Origin: Egibacteraceae bacterium
Lineage (GTDB): Bacteria; Actinomycetota; Nitriliruptoria; Euzebyales; Egibacteraceae
Assembly (NCBI GenBank): GCA_030446745.1
Contig: JAUJMS010000009.1
Span: 38,429-102,428, forward strand
DNA length: 64,000 nucleotides
Direction: 5' to 3'
Below, piece by piece: positions 36,515-46,861 of this stretch. The translations under genes were made by a program, and so were the position numbers. How positions within the stretch are numbered: position 1 is the stretch's first letter; each line of letters opens with the position of its first letter. The notes beneath the pieces were generated by a model. It did no database searches and was not told the DNA's origin. It saw nothing but the letters and a program-made list of their open reading frames with translations.

Positions 36515-37660
36515 ATGCAGCTGCGGCTCTACGACACCCGCACGCGGGCGGTGCGCGACTTCGTGGCCGGGCGCACCGTCCGGCTGTACGTCTGCGGGAT
36601 CACGCCGTACGACGCGGCGCACCTCGGCCACGCGTTCACCTACGTGACGTTCGACGCGCTGACCCGCTACCTCGAACACCGCGGCCATCGGGTGGTGTCG
36701 GTTCGCAACGTCACCGACGTCGACGACGACATTTTGCGCCGGGCCCGCGAACTGGGTGAGGACTACCTCGAGTTGGGACGCCGTGAGGTCGCCCGGTTCG
36801 ACCGCGACCTCGACGGGTTGGGCGTCCGCCGGCCTGACGCCGTGCCGTTGGCCACCGCGACGGTGCCGGCCATCGTCCACGCCGTGCGCGGGCTGGTCGC
36901 CGGCGGCCACGCGTACGCGCTCGACGACGGGCGGGTCTACTTCGACACGGCCGCGTCGGGACGCTTCGCCGAGCTGTCGCGCCTCGACGACGCCGAGCTG
37001 CGCACGCGGTTCGCCGCGAACGGCGGCGACCTCGACGCCCCGGGCAAGCGCGCGCGGCTGGACTTTCTGCTGTGGCAGCCGTCGGCGGACGGCGAACCGC
37101 GCTGGGACAGCGACTGGGGTCCGGGCCGTCCCGGCTGGCACATCGAGTGCTCGGTCATGGTCTCCGAGGAGCTCGGTTCGGTCGTCGACATCCACGGTGG
37201 CGGGACGGACCTCGTGTTTCCGCACCACTCCGCCGAGATGCTGCAAGCCGAGGCGCTCACCGGCCAGGGCCCGTTCGCGCGGGTGTGGATGCACGTCGCG
37301 ATGGTGGCGCTCGATGGTGTCAAGATGTCGAAGTCGCTGGGCAACCTCGTGTTCGTCGCGGACCTGCTCGAGCGGTACGAGGCCGGGGCAGTGCGGCGCT
37401 ACCTGCTCGAGCACCACTACCGCCAAGGCTGGTCGTATTCGGACGTCGCGCTGGACGAGGCGGCCGCGGGCTTCAAGCGCTGGCAGGACGCGGCCGGCGG
37501 CGACGGGGCGCGCAACGACCTCGCCGCGTCGTTCCACGCCGCGCTGTGTGACGACCTGGACACGCCGACGGCGATCGCCGTCCTCGACGCAGCGGCGGAC
37601 GCGGGAGCGGGCGCGACCGTGCGAGAGCTGGCCGCGATTCTCGGTTTCGCGGTGCGCTGA
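36515..37660 (+). CDS. mshC: Cysteine:GlcN-Ins ligase (mycothiol synthesis)
   Basis: Joins cysteine to glucosaminyl-inositol with ATP in mycothiol synthesis. A class I CysRS relative of 381 residues, shorter than CysRS (~460) and close to MshC. Zinc/ATP motif 'LYVCGITPYDAAHLGHAFTY' (HLGH), 'VRNVTDVDDDILRRARELGE', 'GWHIECSVM' and 'FPHHSAEMLQAEAL' for zinc, and 'VKMSKSLGNLVFVADLL' (KMSKS). The CysRS anticodon-binding domain is missing and the sequence ends soon after the helical bundle. The mca gene in this window supports a mycothiol producer. Confidence 0.82.
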   Translation: MQLRLYDTRTRAVRDFVAGRTVRLYVCGITPYDAAHLGHAFTYVTFDALTRYLEHRGHRVVSVRNVTDVDDDILRRARELGEDYLELGRREVARFDRDLDGLGVRRPDAVPLATATVPAIVHAVRGLVAGGHAYALDDGRVYFDTAASGRFAELSRLDDAELRTRFAANGGDLDAPGKRARLDFLLWQPSADGEPRWDSDWGPGRPGWHIECSVMVSEELGSVVDIHGGGTDLVFPHHSAEMLQAEALTGQGPFARVWMHVAMVALDGVKMSKSLGNLVFVADLLERYEAGAVRRYLLEHHYRQGWSYSDVALDEAAAGFKRWQDAAGGDGARNDLAASFHAALCDDLDTPTAIAVLDAAADAGAGATVRELAAILGFAVR

Positions 37661-37763
37661 AAAAATTTTCTCGGGGGGAGGTGTGAGTCCCCGCGCCGCG
37701 GGCATACCTTGGGTCAACAGCAAGCGCCAGACGGACCCGCCCGCAAGCCGTCGACGTGCGCTC

Positions 37764-37800
37764 GAGGCCCCCGCCCGACCACGGGGGCCTCGTCATTTCT
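37764..37800 (+). terminator. Rho-independent terminator after mshC
   Basis: GAGGCCCCCG (37764-37773) pairs with CGGGGGCCTC (37782-37791) around an 8-base loop, followed by GTCATTTCT. It is about 100 bp beyond the mshC stop. Confidence 0.75.
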
Positions 37801-37809
37801 GGATATCGC

Positions 37810-38292
37810 ATGGCAGGGTGGCCACCCCGCCGGCCAGCGTCGACGCGGTCGACCTGCGACGAGTCGAGTTGGCGCCGGTGCTCGACGCGGAGGGCAACCC
37901 GACCGCGTTCACGGTGACGACGACGCTGACCGCGCCGCCCGCCAGCGGCTACGCCTACTTCGTGTCAGCGTCGGGCGCCGGCTGCGACGGGTTGATCGTC
38001 GACCACTACCGCTTCAGCAACGGGACCGCCCGTACCCAGCTGCGCCAGTCGTGCCGTGGCGAACGCGTCACCAGCCAGCGGCTGGCCGACGCCACGGTGC
38101 GAGGCGCCACGATCACCGTGATCGTCCCGCTGGCGCTGCTGCCGGCGTCGTTGCGGCTGACGGGTGCTGGACAACGTCTACGCCTACACGCGCGGCAACA
38201 TCGGCGATGGTCCGTCGCTGTTCCCGGCGCCGCTGACGCCGGTGCAGTTCGACTCGAAAGGGGCCAGCCAGCCGTTCGCCTTCCGCGGCTGA
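37810..38292 (+). pseudogene. C-terminal remnant of a secreted-type beta-rich protein, frameshifted
   Basis: One frame encodes a beta-rich domain ('FTVTTTLTAPPASGYAYFVS', 'GLIVDHYRFSNGTARTQLRQ', 'TITVIVPLALLPASLRLTG') with no good start. At about 38160 the coding sense jumps by one base to 'VLDNVYAYTRGNIGDGPSLF' and 'PVQFDSKGASQPFAFRG', ending at 38290-38292. The content looks like the end of an extracytoplasmic protein. It is N-terminally truncated and frameshifted; the original function is unknown. Confidence 0.5.
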
Positions 38293-38327
38293 CCGCGATC
38301 CCGCGCCGGCGCGGACCGCGCCACCAA

Positions 38328-38380
38328 GGGGCCTGTCACCGGCGTTGCGCTTTCGGTGCCGTCGCTGACAAGGCCGGGGG
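38328..38380. repeat. Palindromic element, copy B
   Basis: A ~53-bp imperfect palindrome (GGGGCCTGTC ... GACAAGGCC) just past the stop of ettA and 35 bp past the upstream remnant. It aligns with the element at 53692-53750 over its whole length with roughly 80% identity. It may serve as a bidirectional terminator or be a REP-like dispersed repeat. Confidence 0.65.
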
Positions 38381-38389
38381 TTTCGGGCG

Positions 38390-40064
<1,675 letters not shown>

Positions 40065-40066
<2 letters not shown>

Positions 40067-40154
40067 GCGGCATCCTCCGCAGGGTCGGTTGGAGGTCATC
40101 GTAGGCGCGGCCGGCGGCCGTGCCGGGGCAGCGTCTGCCGGGCGGTTCGACGCG
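40065..40154. repeat. ~90-bp direct repeat, copy 1 (ettA 5' flank)
   Basis: From ACGCGGCATCCTCCGCAGGG through GGTTCGACGCGC this segment matches 42244-42332. The first ~55 bp are identical except for one inserted G; the rest has scattered differences. It contains the ettA upstream region and what looks like a degraded copy of the last codons of the 42312-43124 gene. Confidence 0.8.
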
Positions 40155-40507
40155 CGGACGATCCCGGATCGTGTTCCTCTCCTCGCGGACGACTGCCCCG
40201 AGCGTCGACCTGTCGCGGTTCGTGATCGAGTGGCGCGACGGGGAGACGACCGCCGGCGACGCGCTCGTGGCCGACGCGCCGTAGAAGCCGCGCCGTTGGC
40301 GGGCCGGCGATAACTCCCGGCGTGCCCGGCCAGCAGCACCTACTCGACCGTGGACACGCGACCGACCAGCACCTCCGGGCGCTCGACGCCGACGTCTACC
40401 GGGCGGTCAGCCCGCTGGTGTCGTGGTCGGCCTTCAACGCGGGGATCGCCCGCGGCGACAACGTCGTGGCGCTGCAGATCGTCGACCTGCCGACCGGCGC
40501 TAGCGGA
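40155..40507 (+). other. Decayed coding fragments
   Basis: 353 bp without an intact gene. One frame reads '[20 protein letters not shown]' and stops near 40284. Another, from about 40322, reads 'HLRALDADVYRAVSPLVSWS' and 'RGDNVVALQIVDLPTG'. Both look like pieces of real proteins lacking the rest of the gene. They lie between two copies of a direct repeat, so this is probably debris from a rearrangement. Confidence 0.4.
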
Positions 40508-42085
40508 TCACGTTCCGGCGACGCGCTTGGTCGCCAACGGGCTGACGTTGCCGGCGTCGTCGATCGCGTACACCCACACGACCAGGTCTCGCGTCGCGGA
40601 AAGGCCTCTGATCGACGTCTTGGTACGGGTCGACCCTTGCGCGAAGCGCCCGCTGTTGGGAGCGCGGCCGACGACGTCGCCCTGCGCGTACCGCACGATC
40701 GTGGCCTGGTAGTCCGTCGCGCCGGGGTTGGTCCAGCTGACCGTGGCCCTGCCGCCGCTGCGCTGCACCACCAGGTTCGACGGCGCGGCCGGCGGCGTCA
40801 CGTCGCCGACGGGCAGGCGGTACTCGAGGGTGCCGCGCAGCGCAGGCGTCGCCCCCTCGCAGTGCTGCTCGAAGTCGACAGCGAACGACCGCACGCCGCC
40901 GTTGGGATAGAAGCGCGCATGCGTCACCGTGAACTTGCCAGTCAGGGTGTTGCAGCCACGACCGTTGCCGGAGATGTCCAACCCCGCCCCGGTGCCGTTG
41001 AACGGATAGCGCGTGGCCTTGTCGTACGTCCCCGGCGCCAGGATGTCCCCACTCGGCGCGTCGAAGGAGAAGTACCACCAGTCGCCGTTCGCGCCGTCGA
41101 TGCCGCCGCCGACGTACGTGCGGGAGCCCGCGACGCCGATCGTGGAATCGGTCGGCGTGTAGGTGTAGCTCCCGCCGGCGCCGATGTAGTCGCCGGCGTC
41201 GCTCTTCATGGTGAAGCGGGTGCGGCCAGGTACGCCGAACGCGTCGAGCTGCGTGGTGCGCACGGCGCCGGTCGAGTCGACCAGCTTCAGCACAGCGACA
41301 TGCGGTCCAGCGGTGATCGGCAACGACCGGACCCAAATCTCACACGCATCTCCCGGCGCCAGCGTCACGCCGGTGCAGTCGTCGACGCGTTTGACGAAGT
41401 CGGCAGCATCAAGCCCAACGATCTGTGCACTGGTAACGGTCAGGCTGCTCTCGCCGCCCGCCCACACGGTGATCGGCACAACGGTCGCAACCCCGCCGAC
41501 GTCACGGTCGGGCCACCACACCGCCTTCGTGCTCGTGCGGAAGGTGCCGGCTGGGCGCGGCATGTTGATGCGGATTTCGCCCCAGGTGGCGGGGATGCCA
41601 CCCTCACAGTGCTGCTCATAGGTGAGCCACAGGCGCGTGATGACCCCGTCGCGCTGGCGCAGCTCCTTGATGTCGAACGAGCCGGTGATCTCGTTGCACC
41701 CGCGTCCATCGCCGGAGATGTCGATACCCGGCTGGCCCTCGTCGCGGAAGACGGCGCGTTGCGCTCCTGTGTAGAGCCCAGTGCCGAGCTTCTCGCCGGC
41801 GGGAGGCGCGAACTCGAACTCGAACCCGCCGCCTGCAGTGCCGCCGGACGCCCCCACGCTGAAGCCCCGCCGAGACCCGGACAGACGCACCAAGCCGTTG
41901 CCCGGGTACCACGTCCGCGCGCGCCCACCGCCGATGTAGTCACCGGGGTCGCTGTACATCGTCACCGACGATTCCGTCGCCGTGGCTGCCGAGGCGGTCG
42001 GCAAAACGGAGGGCGAGATGCCCAGCGTCATCAACACCGCCCCGAACGCCGCGATCCAGGATCGGCTTGCCCGCCGTCGCGCCAT
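40508..42085 (-). CDS. Secreted protein with two copies of an unnamed domain plus FN3
   Basis: 525 residues from ATG 42085. Signal peptide to about residue 35 ('WIAAFGAVLMTLGISPSVLP', then TASAA). Repeat unit 1 (~40-185) and unit 2 (~275-420) share 'DPGDYIGGG'/'DAGDYIGAG', 'DISGDGRGCNEITGSF'/'DISGNGRGCNTLTGKF' and 'YEQHCEGGIPA'/'FEQHCEGATPA'. Between them is an ASH/choice-of-anchor-D-like beta sandwich ('LTVTSAQIVGLDAADFVKRV'), and at the end a fibronectin type III domain ('PPAAPSNLVVQRSGGRATVS'). No catalytic motif is visible; adhesion or surface binding is a guess. It lies between direct repeats. Confidence 0.75.
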   Translation of the reverse strand: MARRRASRSWIAAFGAVLMTLGISPSVLPTASAATATESSVTMYSDPGDYIGGGRARTWYPGNGLVRLSGSRRGFSVGASGGTAGGGFEFEFAPPAGEKLGTGLYTGAQRAVFRDEGQPGIDISGDGRGCNEITGSFDIKELRQRDGVITRLWLTYEQHCEGGIPATWGEIRINMPRPAGTFRTSTKAVWWPDRDVGGVATVVPITVWAGGESSLTVTSAQIVGLDAADFVKRVDDCTGVTLAPGDACEIWVRSLPITAGPHVAVLKLVDSTGAVRTTQLDAFGVPGRTRFTMKSDAGDYIGAGGSYTYTPTDSTIGVAGSRTYVGGGIDGANGDWWYFSFDAPSGDILAPGTYDKATRYPFNGTGAGLDISGNGRGCNTLTGKFTVTHARFYPNGGVRSFAVDFEQHCEGATPALRGTLEYRLPVGDVTPPAAPSNLVVQRSGGRATVSWTNPGATDYQATIVRYAQGDVVGRAPNSGRFAQGSTRTKTSIRGLSATRDLVVWVYAIDDAGNVSPLATKRVAGT

Positions 42086-42243
42086 CCCCCACCCCCCGCA
42101 CCTGCCGCCTGGGCGCGCACAAGGTACGCGTAAGGAGAACAGGAGGTCAAGAGGCAACGCCCACGGCCGCTGAGTCTTTTAAGGTGACGTAGTGGTCGGC
42201 TGCGGGCGCCGGGATGCGTGGCGCCTGGCCGCGGCGGACGTGC

Positions 42244-42332
42244 GACGCGGCATCCTCCGCAGGGTCGTTGGAGGTCATCGTAGGCGCGGCCGGCGGCGGT
42301 GCCGCAGGCGGTCAGCCGGGTGGTTCGACGCG
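42244..42332. repeat. ~90-bp direct repeat, copy 2
   Basis: Partner of 40065-40154. It spans the stop region of the downstream hydrolase-like gene (stop 42312-42314) and its 3' flank. Since copy 1 precedes ettA, the ancestral order was probably this hydrolase gene followed directly by ettA, with 40155-42243 added later. Confidence 0.8.
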
Positions 42333-43124
42333 CAGCCGGCGCAGGACGCGCCAGTCCTGCGGGCGCGTCGTGTGCAGGTCGTACAGGCCCGCGCCGAGGA
42401 CCCGCGCGTCGGCGACCGCGCGCAGGAACGCGCCGAGCTCGGGCAGGTCGTCGGCGATCCCGCCGGCGAGATGGACCGGCAGCGCCGAGTCGCCGGCGCG
42501 GCGGCGCATCTCGACGACGTTGGCGAGGTTCCAGCGGTACGTCGTCGTCGCGTCGGTGCCGCGAAACGAGCTGTAACTCATCGGGATGTAGACGTCGTAG
42601 CTGTCGCGCAGCGCCGCGTAGGGGAAGTTCGGCCACCAGTCGGGGCGCAGGTCGAGCTGCAACGGCGGCAGCACGATCGCGGCGAGCGGGTAGTCGGGGC
42701 CGGCCCACTGCCGCAACGCCTTGGACAGCGCGAGCAGGCGACGGCTGCGCTCGGCAGGGTCGGCGACGTCCTCCAGTTCGATGTCCAGGCCGAACGCGTC
42801 GGCGCGGTCGCCGCGGGGCGTGGTGAACGCGATGGCGGCGCGCGCGGCGTCGTAGTCGCGCTGCAGATCGACGAAGTCGGGGACGTACCAGACCATGACG
42901 GTCATGCCGCGGTCGTGGGCGCCGTCGATGACCCGCGCCAACCGCCGTGGCGCGGCGATCGCCGCGGTGTCGTACTTGCCGCTCTGGACGAACAGCGTCT
43001 GCACCCCCGCGGCGGCCGCGGTCGCGACCTGGTCCTCGGGGGTGCGGTCGGTGTCGTACACGTCGATCCAAGTGGACAACCCGACGAAGGGCGACAGGCG
43101 CGGATCGATCGGGGCGCGGGCCAC
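42312..43124 (-). CDS. TIM-barrel glycoside-hydrolase-like protein
   Basis: 270 residues from GTG 43124. Barrel-like strands are visible: 'FVGLSTWIDVYDTDRTPEDQ', 'GVQTLFVQSGKYDTAAIAAP', 'MTVMVWYVPDF', 'AFGLDIELEDVADPAERSRR', 'LAAIVLPPLQLDLRPDWWPN' and 'SYDVYIPMSYSSFRGTDATT'. The conserved acids (DIELED) suggest a hydrolase active site as in putative glycosyl-hydrolase domains. Upstream in the same frame lies an open Pro-rich stretch ('PSGPPPRPRRHPAATPAR') without a start codon, so the true protein probably began further upstream and was split from the anchor-linker gene at 43219-43566 by a frameshift. Confidence 0.65.
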   Translation of the reverse strand: MARAPIDPRLSPFVGLSTWIDVYDTDRTPEDQVATAAAAGVQTLFVQSGKYDTAAIAAPRRLARVIDGAHDRGMTVMVWYVPDFVDLQRDYDAARAAIAFTTPRGDRADAFGLDIELEDVADPAERSRRLLALSKALRQWAGPDYPLAAIVLPPLQLDLRPDWWPNFPYAALRDSYDVYIPMSYSSFRGTDATTTYRWNLANVVEMRRRAGDSALPVHLAGGIADDLPELGAFLRAVADARVLGAGLYDLHTTRPQDWRVLRRLRVEPPG

Positions 43125-43218
43125 CGCGCGGCGGTCCGGCGCGGGGTTGGGGGGGGGGCTCGGCGGGGGGCGCGCGGGGGTCGCCGCGGGGTGGCGGCGC
43201 GGGCGGGGCGGGGGTCCG

Positions 43219-43566
43219 CTAGGCCGGACGATCGCGCCGCGCCGGTCGCCGTTTGCGGGCGGGTGACGCCGGCTCCGACGGCGGCGCGACGGATGGCGGG
43301 GCCGCGACGGGCGACGGCGACGCCGCTGGGGCCGCGGGCGGCGAGGCCGGCGCGATCGCCGGGTCTCGCGCCGGCGGTCCCTTCGGCAGGCCGGTCGGGG
43401 GGGCGGGCGGCGGGGCGGCGTTGGGCGCCACCGTCACGGCGGTGCTGCCCCGCACCACCGCGACCGCGGTGCTGCCGGTCGTCACCGCGCGCATCGCCAA
43501 CGCCGCGCCGTCGACGGCGAGCAGCACGGCGATCGCCACGGCAACCGCCGCGCGCGCGCCGCTCAC
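43219..43566 (-). CDS. Membrane-anchored Pro-rich protein, probable N-terminal half of the hydrolase
   Basis: 115 residues from GTG 43566, overlapping the stop of the upstream membrane gene (GTGA). A signal anchor ('AAVAVAIAVLLAVDGAALAM') is followed by a short Thr/Val region and a ~70-residue Pro/Ala linker ending in a basic cluster and TAG 43219. Immediately downstream, in another frame, Pro-rich linker coding continues into the hydrolase domain. It most likely was one exported enzyme (anchor, linker, catalytic barrel). Confidence 0.5.
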   Translation of the reverse strand: MSGARAAVAVAIAVLLAVDGAALAMRAVTTGSTAVAVVRGSTAVTVAPNAAPPPAPPTGLPKGPPARDPAIAPASPPAAPAASPSPVAAPPSVAPPSEPASPARKRRPARRDRPA

Positions 43567-44435
43567 AGCCCGCTGAACGCGGCGATGGCCAGCGCGAGCC
43601 CGAGCGGGCCCCACGCGGAACGCCGCGCCTCGACGAAGGCCGCGACCACCAGGCCGATGCCCGCGAGCAGTGCCGCAGTCCAAATCCCGCTGACGAAGCT
43701 CACCGCGTTCAGCGTCAGCGCGAACGGTCCGAGGGCGAGCAGCACGACCGGCGTCAGCAGGATCGCCCGGGTCGTCAGCTGCCCCGGCGTCAAGCCGCGG
43801 TAGGTCAAGGCCACCGCCGCGGCCACCGCGAGTGGCAGGATCACCAGCGGGGCGACGACCCGCGCCGGACCGCCGTTGACCGTGCTCGAGAGCGCGAGCA
43901 GCACGCTCGCGATCGCGGCGATCACGGCGAGCACCCGGGCGATCTCGACGACGGCGGGACGAAGGTAGCGGGGGTCGGAGCGGAACGCGTCGCGGGCCTT
44001 GACCGCCCCGTAGACCGCGAGCAGCGCCAGTCCGACCCACGAGGCGAGACGCTGCAAGAATCCGACGACGGTCCCGCCCCGGGCCAAGCCGACCACCGGC
44101 AACCCGGTCGTGTCTTCGGCGAGCAAGAACGTGACGAGCAGCGACGCCGCGACGATGGGCGCCGCGACGAGCAGCCCCTGCGCCACGACCGGCGACGGTC
44201 GGCCCAGGCCGTAGTCGAGCAGCCGTTCCCTGCGGTAGCGGATCAGCAGCCACGGCACCAGCACCGTGGTCGCCAACGGCAGCAGGACGGTGACCAGGTC
44301 GCCGAGCCCCGGGATACGCGTCAGCGGCACGATGCGCAGGACCACGCCGAGCAGCAAGGGTCCGAACAGGTACGCCGCCGCCGACAGGAACAGGTCGGAG
44401 CGGGCCTCGTCGGACATGGCGAGCATGGCGGCCAT
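43563..44435 (-). CDS. Polytopic membrane protein of unknown function
   Basis: 290 residues from ATG 44435 (44426 and 44417 are also possible). About eight membrane helices: 'LFLSAAAYLFGPLLLGVVLR', 'LVTVLLPLATTVLVPWLLIR', 'GLLVAAPIVAASLLVTFLLA', 'VLAVIAAIASVLLALSS' and 'LLTPVVLLALGPFALTLNAV' among them. No transporter or enzyme signature is seen. The C-terminal stop overlaps the next gene's start. It is divergent from the CinA-like gene (51 bp between starts). Confidence 0.65.
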   Translation of the reverse strand: MAAMLAMSDEARSDLFLSAAAYLFGPLLLGVVLRIVPLTRIPGLGDLVTVLLPLATTVLVPWLLIRYRRERLLDYGLGRPSPVVAQGLLVAAPIVAASLLVTFLLAEDTTGLPVVGLARGGTVVGFLQRLASWVGLALLAVYGAVKARDAFRSDPRYLRPAVVEIARVLAVIAAIASVLLALSSTVNGGPARVVAPLVILPLAVAAAVALTYRGLTPGQLTTRAILLTPVVLLALGPFALTLNAVSFVSGIWTAALLAGIGLVVAAFVEARRSAWGPLGLALAIAAFSGL

Positions 44436-44486
44436 GGTAGTGGCGGGCAAGGGGAGCGCCGGGGCCGCCGCTATCCTGCGACGCCG

Positions 44487-45344
44487 ATGACGCCGACGCT
44501 GCGCGCCTCGATCATCGTCATCGGCGACGAGATCCTCGGCGGCTTCGTGGTGGACACGAACTCCGGGTGGCTGGCGGGGCGTTTCCACGCCGAGGGCGTG
44601 CCGCTCGACCGCGTCACGACCGTGCCCGACGACGCGACGGCGATCGACGAGGCGCTGCGCGCCGAGCTCGCGCGCACCCGGCCCCGCCTGGTCGTCACCT
44701 CCGGCGGAATCGGCTCGACGCCCGACGACCTGACGCTGGCCGCGGTCGCCGCGAGCCTCGGGCGTCCCACGACGGTCCAGCCCGAAATCGACGCCCGCAT
44801 CACGCGCGCCCTGGAGTGGACCGCCGCCCGCGGCATCGCGGTGACGCCGGCGCACGAGCGCTCGATGCGCCGCATGGCGCTGGTGCCGCAGGGCGCCTAC
44901 CTGCTCGCAGGCGCCAACGGCGTCGTCCCGGGCGTGGCGCTCGACGTCGACGGTGGCGCGAACGAGCACGCCGGCGCCACCGTCGTCATCTTGCCGGGCG
45001 TCCCGTCCGAGCTGCGCGCGATTTTCGACGGCGGCGTCGCCCCGGCGCTGGTCGCCGGTCGGGGCGTCCCCCAGCACGTCGCCGAGATCAGCCACGACTA
45101 CCCCGAGTCGACCCTGAACCCGGTGCTCGACCGGATCGTCGCGGAGTATCCCGACGTGTCGTGCGGCTCGTACCCCGGGCGCGAATGCGTCATCCGGCTC
45201 AAGGGCGACCGCGACCGCGTGGTGGCGGCGATGCGCCTGGTCGAGGACTACCTCGGCGAACTCGCCCTGCAGCCCGGCAGCACGGCGATGCGCGACCGCT
45301 GGCGCGCCTACTGGGCGCGGGACACCCAGCCCGGCGGTTCCTGA
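44487..45344 (+). CDS. CinA-like molybdopterin-binding domain protein
   Basis: 285 residues from ATG 44487; the track's 1,050-residue ORF starts far upstream in non-coding frame. The N-terminal ~170 residues form the MoCF/CinA fold: 'ASIIVIGDEILGGFVVDTNS', 'TVPDDATAIDEAL', 'RLVVTSGGIGSTPDDLTLAA' and 'GATVVILPGVPSELRAIFDG'. The C-terminal deamidase half of full CinA is missing. Stand-alone forms may act on nucleotide or pterin substrates; which is unknown here. It is followed by mca after 71 bp. Confidence 0.82.
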   Translation: MTPTLRASIIVIGDEILGGFVVDTNSGWLAGRFHAEGVPLDRVTTVPDDATAIDEALRAELARTRPRLVVTSGGIGSTPDDLTLAAVAASLGRPTTVQPEIDARITRALEWTAARGIAVTPAHERSMRRMALVPQGAYLLAGANGVVPGVALDVDGGANEHAGATVVILPGVPSELRAIFDGGVAPALVAGRGVPQHVAEISHDYPESTLNPVLDRIVAEYPDVSCGSYPGRECVIRLKGDRDRVVAAMRLVEDYLGELALQPGSTAMRDRWRAYWARDTQPGGS

Positions 45345-45415
45345 GCGGCGACCACCATCCCAGCACCGCCGTCGCGACGGTCTGCGCGCGGAACCCGACG
45401 CTACGCTTGCGGGCG

Positions 45416-46279
45416 ATGCCCGACCTGCATGCGATGTTCGTCCACGCCCACCCCGACGACGAGTCGTCAAAGGGTGCGGCGACGATGGCCCGCTACGCCA
45501 AGGAGGGCTACCGCGTTTCGGTGGTGACCTGCACCGACGGCTGTGCCGGCGACATCCTCAACCCGGCGATGGACCGTCCCGGGATCCGCGAGCGCATGGC
45601 CGAGATCCGCCGCGAGGAGCTCGAGCGGGCGTTGGAAATTCTCGGCGTCACCGATTCCTTCGAGTTCGGCTACGCCGACTCGGGCTACGTCGAGGACTTC
45701 GCCGGCGACGGCGCGTGCCTGTCGCCGGACTGCTTCTACAACGCCGACCCCGCCGAGGTCACCGGCCGACTGGTGCGGATCATCCGGGCAGAGCGGCCGC
45801 ACGTGCTGGTGACCTATCCCGAGGGCGGCGGCTACCCCCACCCCGACCACATCCGCACCCACGACGTGTGCGTCGCGGCGTTCGACGCCGCCGCGGACCC
45901 CGACGCGTATCCCGACGCCGGTCCGCCATGGGAGATCGCCAAGCTGTACTACGTCGGGGCGTTCAGCCGCCGCAAGCTCGAGCGGCTGCACCGCGCCTGC
46001 GAGGAGCGAGGGATCGAGTCGCCGTTCGCGGCGTGGCTGGACCGCTTCGACCCGGACGAGCAGGACCCGACGACCACGACGGTCGAGGTCGGCGACTACC
46101 TCGGCCAGCGCAGCGCGGCGCTGCTCGCGCACGCTACGCAGATCGACCCCGCCGGGCTGTGGTTCCGCGTGCCCGACGAGGTGGTGCGCGAGGTCTACCC
46201 CTGGGAGGACTTCGAGCTCGCGCGCAGCCGGGTGCCGACCGAGCTGCCCGAGTCGTCGCTGTTCGCGGGCCTGGAGTGA
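45416..46279 (+). CDS. mca: Mycothiol S-conjugate amidase (Mca/MshB family)
   Basis: A zinc amidase of the LmbE-like family that splits mycothiol S-conjugates during detoxification; the related MshB deacetylates GlcNAc-Ins in mycothiol synthesis. 287 residues from ATG 45416. Zinc motif 'MFVHAHPDDESSKGAATMAR' near the N terminus, the second His ligand in 'YPEGGGYPHPDHIRTHDVCV', and 'VVTCTDGCAGDILNPAM' between. Length and the C-terminal block ('DYLGQRSAALLAHATQIDPA', 'RVPDEVVREVYPWEDFEL') fit Mca better than MshB. The stop overlaps the next gene's start. Confidence 0.85.
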   Translation: MPDLHAMFVHAHPDDESSKGAATMARYAKEGYRVSVVTCTDGCAGDILNPAMDRPGIRERMAEIRREELERALEILGVTDSFEFGYADSGYVEDFAGDGACLSPDCFYNADPAEVTGRLVRIIRAERPHVLVTYPEGGGYPHPDHIRTHDVCVAAFDAAADPDAYPDAGPPWEIAKLYYVGAFSRRKLERLHRACEERGIESPFAAWLDRFDPDEQDPTTTTVEVGDYLGQRSAALLAHATQIDPAGLWFRVPDEVVREVYPWEDFELARSRVPTELPESSLFAGLE

Positions 46280-46854
46280 GCGGCGCGGGCGCGGTGGTCG
46301 CGGTCGTCGTGGCGCTCGCGGCCTGCACGCCCGGCGGGCAGACGGCGGCGCCGCAACCCGGGGCGGCCACGACCGCGGGACCACCGGCAGCCTCCGCCGC
46401 CCCGTCGGCGGCGCCGCCCGCCACCCCGTCCGAGCGTGCGTCCGCACCACCGTCGGAGGCGGCGGCCTCGGAGGCGCCCCCGACGGGTGACGCGACGGCC
46501 TGCCCGCCAGCGGTTCTCGCCGAGATCGACGCGACGATCGACGGCCAGCTGGCCGCCTTCCGCGACGGCGACTTCGCCCGTGCGCTGGACTTCGCGACGG
46601 CCGGGTTCCGCTCGGGCTTCACGCCCGAGCGCTTCGAGGAGGTCATCACCGGCAGCTTCCCGGCGGCGCGCCGGGCGACCGGGCACACCTCACGGCAGTG
46701 CGTCACCGACGGCAGCGAGGCGTCGGTGCTCGTCGAGGTCAGCGGCGACGCCGGGTCGCAGGAGCTCGTCTACCAGCTGTCGCTCGAGGACGGTCGCTGG
46801 CGCATCGGCGGCGCTGTGCCGCACGGCGGGGACAGCGACAGCTCGACGGTGTGA
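46276..46854 (+). CDS. DUF4864-like lipoprotein
   Basis: 192 residues from GTG 46276, overlapping the mca stop. Signal peptide and lipobox 'VVALAACTPG' (Cys at about 17), then a ~55-residue Ala/Pro/Ser linker, then a ~110-residue domain: 'ATIDGQLAAFRDGDFARALD', 'FATAGFRSGFTPERFEEVIT' and 'YQLSLEDGRWRIGGAVPHGG'. This pattern of a short helical plus beta domain resembles DUF4864/NTF2-like proteins. Function unknown; coupling to mca may be incidental. Confidence 0.65.
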   Translation: MSGAGAVVAVVVALAACTPGGQTAAPQPGAATTAGPPAASAAPSAAPPATPSERASAPPSEAAASEAPPTGDATACPPAVLAEIDATIDGQLAAFRDGDFARALDFATAGFRSGFTPERFEEVITGSFPAARRATGHTSRQCVTDGSEASVLVEVSGDAGSQELVYQLSLEDGRWRIGGAVPHGGDSDSSTV

Positions 46855-46861
46855 CCGCGGG

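Noticed and set aside
36515-37660. Cysteinyl-tRNA synthetase
   Set aside because: Too short, lacks the anticodon-binding C terminus and matches MshC block order; mca in the window supports mycothiol synthesis.
42192-44486. Long N-terminal extension of the CinA-like ORF
   Set aside because: Only the part from ATG 44487 shows a protein family; the rest is antisense to other genes.
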